A stretch of DNA of 5,382 nucleotides from Schleiferiaceae bacterium (GTDB lineage Bacteria; Bacteroidota; Bacteroidia; Flavobacteriales; Schleiferiaceae). The notes beneath the pieces were generated by a model that saw only the letters and a list, made by a program, of their open reading frames with translations, made no database searches and was not told where the DNA came from. Every line of letters starts with the position of its first letter. The first letter of the stretch is position 1. This document shows, one piece after another, positions 1 through 5,382 of the stretch. Both the position numbers and the translations under genes were made by a program. The stretch covers positions 1 to 5,382 of the forward strand of contig JAURMB010000039.1 in NCBI GenBank assembly GCA_030831045.1. The letters run 5' to 3'.

Positions 1-122
1 ACCGATTGCGTGGGGCGTCGGCTGTAAAACCAGCTGTCTTCGGCCTCGATAGCCTGATCCACCCGGCAGGACGCCGACAGAACGAGCAGGGCCGAATAGC
101 CCAAAACGGATTGCAGTTTCAC
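1..122 (-). CDS. N-terminal fragment of an unrecognised lipoprotein
   Basis: Reading the minus strand from a GTG at 122-120 gives an open frame to the window edge (40 codons plus 2 bases), so the gene is cut at its 3' end. The product begins V/M-K-L-Q-S, followed by a hydrophobic stretch (residues 5-18) and Cys19 in the context L-S-A-S-C. This is a type II (lipoprotein) signal peptide with the relaxed lipobox common in Bacteroidota. Mature sequence after Cys19 is R-V-D-Q-A-I-E-A-E-D-S-W and is not recognisable. The GTG start is chosen because a purine-rich GAGAGG-like ribosome binding site lies about 6 bases upstream, because the signal peptide starts there, and because no ATG is seen upstream in frame. 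It is divergent from mnmE, with 47 bp between the two starts. Function is unknown; the protein is probably membrane-anchored in the cell envelope. Confidence 0.6.
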   Translation of the reverse strand, partial: MKLQSVLGYSALLVLSASCRVDQAIEAEDSWFYSRRPTQS

Positions 123-157
123 GCCTGCCTCTCTCGCAAAGCCTGTGCCGAACAGGA

Positions 158-165
158 TATCTTTG
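158..165 (+). promoter_or_regulatory. Candidate -7 box (TAnnTTTG) for mnmE
   Basis: TATCTTTG is a perfect match to the Bacteroidota primary sigma factor -7 consensus TAnnTTTG. It lies in the 47-bp divergent intergenic region, only 4 bases before the GTG start of mnmE. No clear TTG -33 element is visible at the usual 17-23 bp upstream. If the box is used, transcription would begin at or next to the GTG, making the mRNA leaderless or nearly so. A chance match is possible, and the real promoter could lie elsewhere in the divergent region. Confidence 0.35.
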
Positions 166-169
166 TCCT

Positions 170-1519
170 GTGATTTCGACAACCATCGCAGCATTGGCCA
201 CGGCGCGCGGATTAGGTGCCCTGAACGTTATTCGCCTGTCAGGCCCCGACGCGCTGGCGATAGCCCAACGCTTGTTTGCGACAAGGTCACTGTGGGTGCC
301 GCGCAAGGCCCTTTTAGGCCGTTTTAACCGGGCGGACGGCAGCGAGCTGGACCACGGTTTAGCTACGTGGTTTCAAGGTCCAGCTTCGTTTACCGGTGAA
401 GATGTGGTCGAATTTGGGCTGCACGGCGCTCCCTACATCGCCGAAGAGGCCATGCATTCGCTGCTTGAGGCGGGGGCCACGCTGGCCCTTCCGGGGGAGT
501 TCACGCAGCGCGCCTTTGCCCACGGCAAGTTGGACCTCGCGCAGGCCGAGGCAGTGGGCGACCTTATTGCGGCGGAATCGCGAGCGGGGCACGAACTCGC
601 GCTCAAGCAACTAAAGGGCAGCGTTTCGCGCAAGCTCCAGGACCTTCGGCAGCAGCTCACCGACTTTGCCGGACTTATTGAGCTGGAACTCGACTTTGTC
701 GACGAAGACGTCGAGTTTGCGCAGCGCGACCAGCTGCTCGACGTGCTTCAACGGATCACCACGGAGTGCGAACGCATGTTTGCCAGCTTTCGTCAGGGGC
801 AGGCGATTCGCGAAGGCATTCCCTTAGTGCTGCTGGGTGCCCCTAACGCGGGAAAGAGTACCCTCCTTAACCGCTTGCTTCGGGACGACCGAGCCTTAGT
901 TAGCGCGGTTCCCGGCACGACGCGCGACAGCGTCGAAGAACGGTTTCGTCTCGGGCCGTTTGCGTTCCGGCTGATCGACACGGCGGGAATTCGCGCCACC
1001 CACGACGAGGTCGAGCAAATGGGAATACAGCGCTCCTGGGCCAAGCTGCGCGAAGCCCACATTGCCGTGATTTTGGTTGACCCCCTGGCGACAACCGCGC
1101 GCGAAGCCCACGAGCTTGTGGAACGGGTGCAGCAGGAAAATCCAGAGGCGGAGCTATTGGTTGTGCTTACCAAACGCGACCTCTGGCCGGGACAGCGCAT
1201 GGACGGTTTTCCGGAACACGTGGAACTCGGTCCGCACGAAGACGACCTCGCCGAACTCGAATTGCGGCTGCTGGCCACCGTAAACCAGGCCGAACCCGAA
1301 GGCGACGTGCTGATTGCCAATACCCGACACGCCGAAGCCCTTCGGCTGAGCCTTGAGGCCCTGGGTCGCGTGCAGGAACAGCTCCAAGCGCAGGCAAGCG
1401 GCGAATTGGTGGCCTACGACTTGCGCGAAGCCCTGCGCCACCTCGGCAGCATTACGGGTGAAATTACCGCTGACGACCTTTTAGGTTCCATTTTTAGTTC
1501 CTTTTGCATTGGAAAGTAA
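170..1519 (+). CDS. mnmE: tRNA uridine-5-carboxymethylaminomethyl(34) synthesis GTPase MnmE (TrmE)
   Basis: MnmE works with MnmG in the cytoplasm to install the (carboxymethyl)aminomethyl group on C5 of U34 in certain tRNAs, using GTP, 5-formyl-THF and FAD. The 449-residue protein is of normal length (E. coli about 454). The N-terminal folate-binding domain covers residues 1-118 (TIAALAT; RLSGPDAL; LPGEFTQRAF at 107-116; GKLDLAQAEAV from 119). A helical domain surrounds an inserted G domain at about 217-375. Visible motifs are P-loop GAPNAGKST (223-231), GTTRD (249-253), DTAG (270-273) and the catalytic Glu282 in DEVEQMGIQRS. The C-terminal FCIGK (445-449) with its functional Cys is intact. 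Odd points: G4 is TKRD (334-337) instead of NKxD, and no G5 SAK motif is seen. The GTG start places the conserved TIAALAT correctly, and no upstream alternative is better. The 3' end overlaps the next gene by up to 11 bp. Confidence 0.97.
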   Translation: MISTTIAALATARGLGALNVIRLSGPDALAIAQRLFATRSLWVPRKALLGRFNRADGSELDHGLATWFQGPASFTGEDVVEFGLHGAPYIAEEAMHSLLEAGATLALPGEFTQRAFAHGKLDLAQAEAVGDLIAAESRAGHELALKQLKGSVSRKLQDLRQQLTDFAGLIELELDFVDEDVEFAQRDQLLDVLQRITTECERMFASFRQGQAIREGIPLVLLGAPNAGKSTLLNRLLRDDRALVSAVPGTTRDSVEERFRLGPFAFRLIDTAGIRATHDEVEQMGIQRSWAKLREAHIAVILVDPLATTAREAHELVERVQQENPEAELLVVLTKRDLWPGQRMDGFPEHVELGPHEDDLAELELRLLATVNQAEPEGDVLIANTRHAEALRLSLEALGRVQEQLQAQASGELVAYDLREALRHLGSITGEITADDLLGSIFSSFCIGK

Positions 1520-1814
1520 ATCCACAAATTCGACGTTGGTTCAGCTTTTTCGGGGCGTCGCCGTTGCCGAAGGAGTCAGCTACTTAGCCTTTGGAGCCAG
1601 CATGCCGCTGAAGTATGGTTGGGGTATTTTGTGGCCCAATCAGTGGGTCGGCATGGCTCACGGCGCCTTATTTCTAGCATTTTGCGGACTCCTCGCGGCC
1701 GTTTGGTATGCGGAGCGCTGGCCGCTCGCTCGGGTCCTTGCCTTTGGTTTGGCTTCCCTGCTGCCCTACGGCACCATTTGGTTGGAGCGCCGCGTGTTCC
1801 GCGCTAAAAAATAG
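1509..1814 (+). CDS. DUF3817 family small integral membrane protein
   Basis: The product is up to 101 residues, with about three hydrophobic segments (near 16-32, 47-67 and 73-90) and a basic tail (ERRVFRAKK), consistent with a small inner-membrane protein. The motifs match DUF3817 (PF12823) as I know it: FRGVAVAEGVSYL (14-26), MPLKYGWG (32-39), VGMAHGALF (47-55) and LLPYGTIWLERR (84-95). The biochemical role of the family is unknown. The start is uncertain. The TTG at 1509 gives MESKSTNSTLVQ and an 11-bp overlap with the end of mnmE. A second TTG at 1536 gives a 92-residue form beginning just before the conserved FRGVA motif. Neither has a convincing Shine-Dalgarno site and there is no ATG before the conserved region. 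The overlap implies co-transcription with mnmE. No terminator is seen after the stop. Confidence 0.85.
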   Translation: MESKSTNSTLVQLFRGVAVAEGVSYLAFGASMPLKYGWGILWPNQWVGMAHGALFLAFCGLLAAVWYAERWPLARVLAFGLASLLPYGTIWLERRVFRAKK

Positions 1815-1834
1815 TCCGCGCAGAACCCGACAAC

Positions 1835-1866
1835 ATGTTTAACCATTGTTTTAGATGTTTAACCAT
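1835..1866 (+). repeat. Perfect 12-bp direct repeat, candidate operator of the YceI gene
   Basis: ATGTTTAACCAT occurs at 1835-1846 and again at 1855-1866, exactly 20 bp apart, about two helical turns. A weaker related unit, TGTTTTAG, lies between them at 1847-1854, so TGTTT occurs at 1836, 1847 and 1856, roughly once per turn. The first copy abuts the TTG -33 element (1846-1848). The second copy fills the spacer in front of the -7 box (1868-1875). A direct repeat on one face of the helix and inside the promoter is a typical place for a dimeric or multimeric regulator. The regulator's identity is inferred only; MerR/CarH-type proteins use comparable tandem half-sites. Confidence 0.6.
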
Positions 1867-1875
1867 GTATATTTG
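1846..1875 (+). promoter_or_regulatory. Bacteroidota-type promoter of the YceI lipoprotein gene
   Basis: TTG (1846-1848) is followed by a 19-bp spacer and then TATATTTG (1868-1875), matching the Bacteroidota -33 TTG / -7 TAnnTTTG arrangement. The expected transcription start is near 1880-1882, giving a leader of about 25 bases. That leader is A-rich (1881-1897, mainly A and C, with a run of nine A from 1887). Such a leader is usual in this phylum, where strong Shine-Dalgarno sites are scarce. The promoter elements are interleaved with the ATGTTTAACCAT repeats, so regulation at this promoter is likely. Confidence 0.72.
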
Positions 1876-1906
1876 CACCCACAAACAAAAAAAAACAGAT
1901 AACCCC

Positions 1907-2518
1907 ATGAACAAATCATTTATCGCTGCCGCTGCCCTCGCTGTAGTTGCTGCATCGTGCTCCAATAAAGCCGAAGAAACCGAAGTAGCCGCTTCAACGG
2001 CTTACACGGTTGACGTAACCGCTTCAAGCGTTGAGTGGAACGGTGAAGTTGTTGGCGTATACGGCCACAACGGAACGGTGAAGCTCGCTTCAGGCACGGT
2101 TGAAGTTGCAGACAGCCAAATCGTTGGCGGAACCTTCACCATCGACATGACCAGCATTTGGCCGACCGACAGCGCATCGTACAAGGATCAAGACGGCGGT
2201 CGCGCAACCGACCTCGTTGCCCACCTGGCAACCAACGACTTTTTTGGCGTTGATTCGTTCCCGACGGCCACGTTTGAAGTGGTTAGCGCTGAAGGCCTGG
2301 ATAAGGTAAACGGCAAACTCACGGTTAAGGGGGTAACGGTTGACGAGCAGCTCGAAATCAGCAACCTGCAGGTTTCTGAGGCGGGCGCCACGTTCACGGG
2401 AACCTTGGTGTTTGACCGCCAGAAGCACGGCGTAAGCTGGAAGCACTTCGTCAAGGACTACGTTCTTGCCGACGACATTACGGTTACCTTCACGGTAGTC
2501 GCGACTCCGGCTCTTTAA
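1907..2518 (+). CDS. YceI-family lipoprotein (lipid-binding beta-barrel, lipocalin-like)
   Basis: YceI proteins form a lipocalin-like barrel that binds polyisoprenoids or other amphiphiles. Cellular roles vary and most are unproven. The 203-residue product starts MNKSF, followed by an Ala/Val-rich hydrophobic segment and Cys18 in A-A-S-C, a relaxed lipobox. The mature end S-N-K-A-E-E-T-E is acidic just after the Cys, resembling the surface-export signals described for Bacteroidota lipoproteins (inference). Family motifs: YTVDVTASSVEWNG (33-46), FTIDMTSIWPTD (77-88), HLATNDFFGVDSFPTATFEV (106-125), GKLTVKGVT (136-144) and FDRQKHGVSW (169-178). ATG 1907 is preferred because the signal peptide begins there. 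An in-frame ATG at 1835 would start upstream of the predicted transcription start, inside the operator. The gene is a single transcription unit with its own promoter and a strong terminator. Confidence 0.93.
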   Translation: MNKSFIAAAALAVVAASCSNKAEETEVAASTAYTVDVTASSVEWNGEVVGVYGHNGTVKLASGTVEVADSQIVGGTFTIDMTSIWPTDSASYKDQDGGRATDLVAHLATNDFFGVDSFPTATFEVVSAEGLDKVNGKLTVKGVTVDEQLEISNLQVSEAGATFTGTLVFDRQKHGVSWKHFVKDYVLADDITVTFTVVATPAL

Positions 2519-2539
2519 TTGAGCTAGGACTTCGAACGG

Positions 2540-2564
2540 ACCCCGCCTCGTGCGGGGTTTTTTT
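2540..2564 (+). terminator. Intrinsic terminator after the YceI gene
   Basis: A perfect GC-rich stem, CCCCGC (2541-2546) and GCGGGG (2552-2557), with a 5-base loop (CTCGT), is followed directly by seven T residues (2558-2564). A2540 pairs with T2558 to lengthen the stem. It lies 22 bases after the TAA stop of the YceI gene and is oriented for plus-strand transcription. The reverse orientation lacks a T-tract of its own, so it is a one-way terminator. It isolates the YceI gene from the sugar operon that starts 21 bases further on. Confidence 0.93.
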
Positions 2565-2585
2565 ATGATATTTAGCGAACGAACC

Positions 2586-5382
<2,797 letters not shown>

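Noticed and set aside
793..1320. 175-codon minus-strand open frame inside mnmE
   Set aside because: It is a GC-rich antisense shadow with Ser/Arg-rich, low-complexity composition; MnmE motifs are on the plus strand.
1835..1866. CRISPR-like or mobile-element repeat
   Set aside because: There are only two 12-bp copies, 8 bp apart, with no array, terminal inverted repeats or transposase. The position in the promoter fits an operator.
1835..1906. 24-residue N-terminal extension of the YceI protein from ATG 1835
   Set aside because: It begins inside the direct repeat, upstream of the predicted transcription start, and would bury the signal peptide that starts at MNKSF.
2550..2585. Earlier starts (GTG 2550, ATG 2565) for the nucleotidyltransferase
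   Set aside because: GTG 2550 lies in the loop of the terminator hairpin and ATG 2565 directly follows its T-tract. The family signature is correctly placed from ATG 2586.

Overview
The window looks like chromosomal DNA from a GC-rich member of the Bacteroidota, probably a Flavobacteriales-type lineage (inference). The support is: a TAnnTTTG-type -7 promoter box with a TTG -33 element, an A-rich leader in place of a strong Shine-Dalgarno site, lipoproteins with a relaxed lipobox ending in A-S-C, an MnmE with the usual FCIGK end, a YceI lipoprotein, and a GH109 protein that closely resembles, from memory, the characterised Elizabethkingia enzyme.

Layout. Positions 1-122 (minus strand) hold the N-terminus of an unrecognised lipoprotein. 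It is divergent from mnmE (170-1519, plus), the tRNA wobble-uridine modification GTPase. A small DUF3817 membrane protein (1509-1814) overlaps the end of mnmE. A well-formed Bacteroidota promoter carrying a 12-bp perfect direct repeat (1835-1875) then drives a single YceI-family lipoprotein (1907-2518), which is closed by a strong intrinsic terminator (2540-2564).

The second half is a tightly packed plus-strand operon that continues off the window: a sugar-1-phosphate nucleotidyltransferase (2586-3341), a Tat-exported GH109 alpha-N-acetylgalactosaminidase (3338-4714), and an APH-fold small-molecule kinase (4701 to beyond 5382). The kinase is cut by the window edge; its start is the ATG that overlaps the end of the GH109 gene by 14 bp. 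Successive genes overlap by 4 and 14 bp, which suggests translational coupling.

Working model (inference). The glycosidase frees GalNAc outside the cytoplasm. The kinase phosphorylates an amino sugar at the anomeric position, as NahK and AmgK of the same superfamily do. The nucleotidyltransferase, playing the role of MurU in the AmgK/MurU pair, makes the nucleotide sugar. This would be a compact GalNAc scavenging-to-UDP-GalNAc module. The amino-sugar importer it needs is not in the window. Other points of interest are the YceI operator, whose repeats sit in and next to the promoter, and an MnmE whose guanine-recognition motifs G4 and G5 have diverged.
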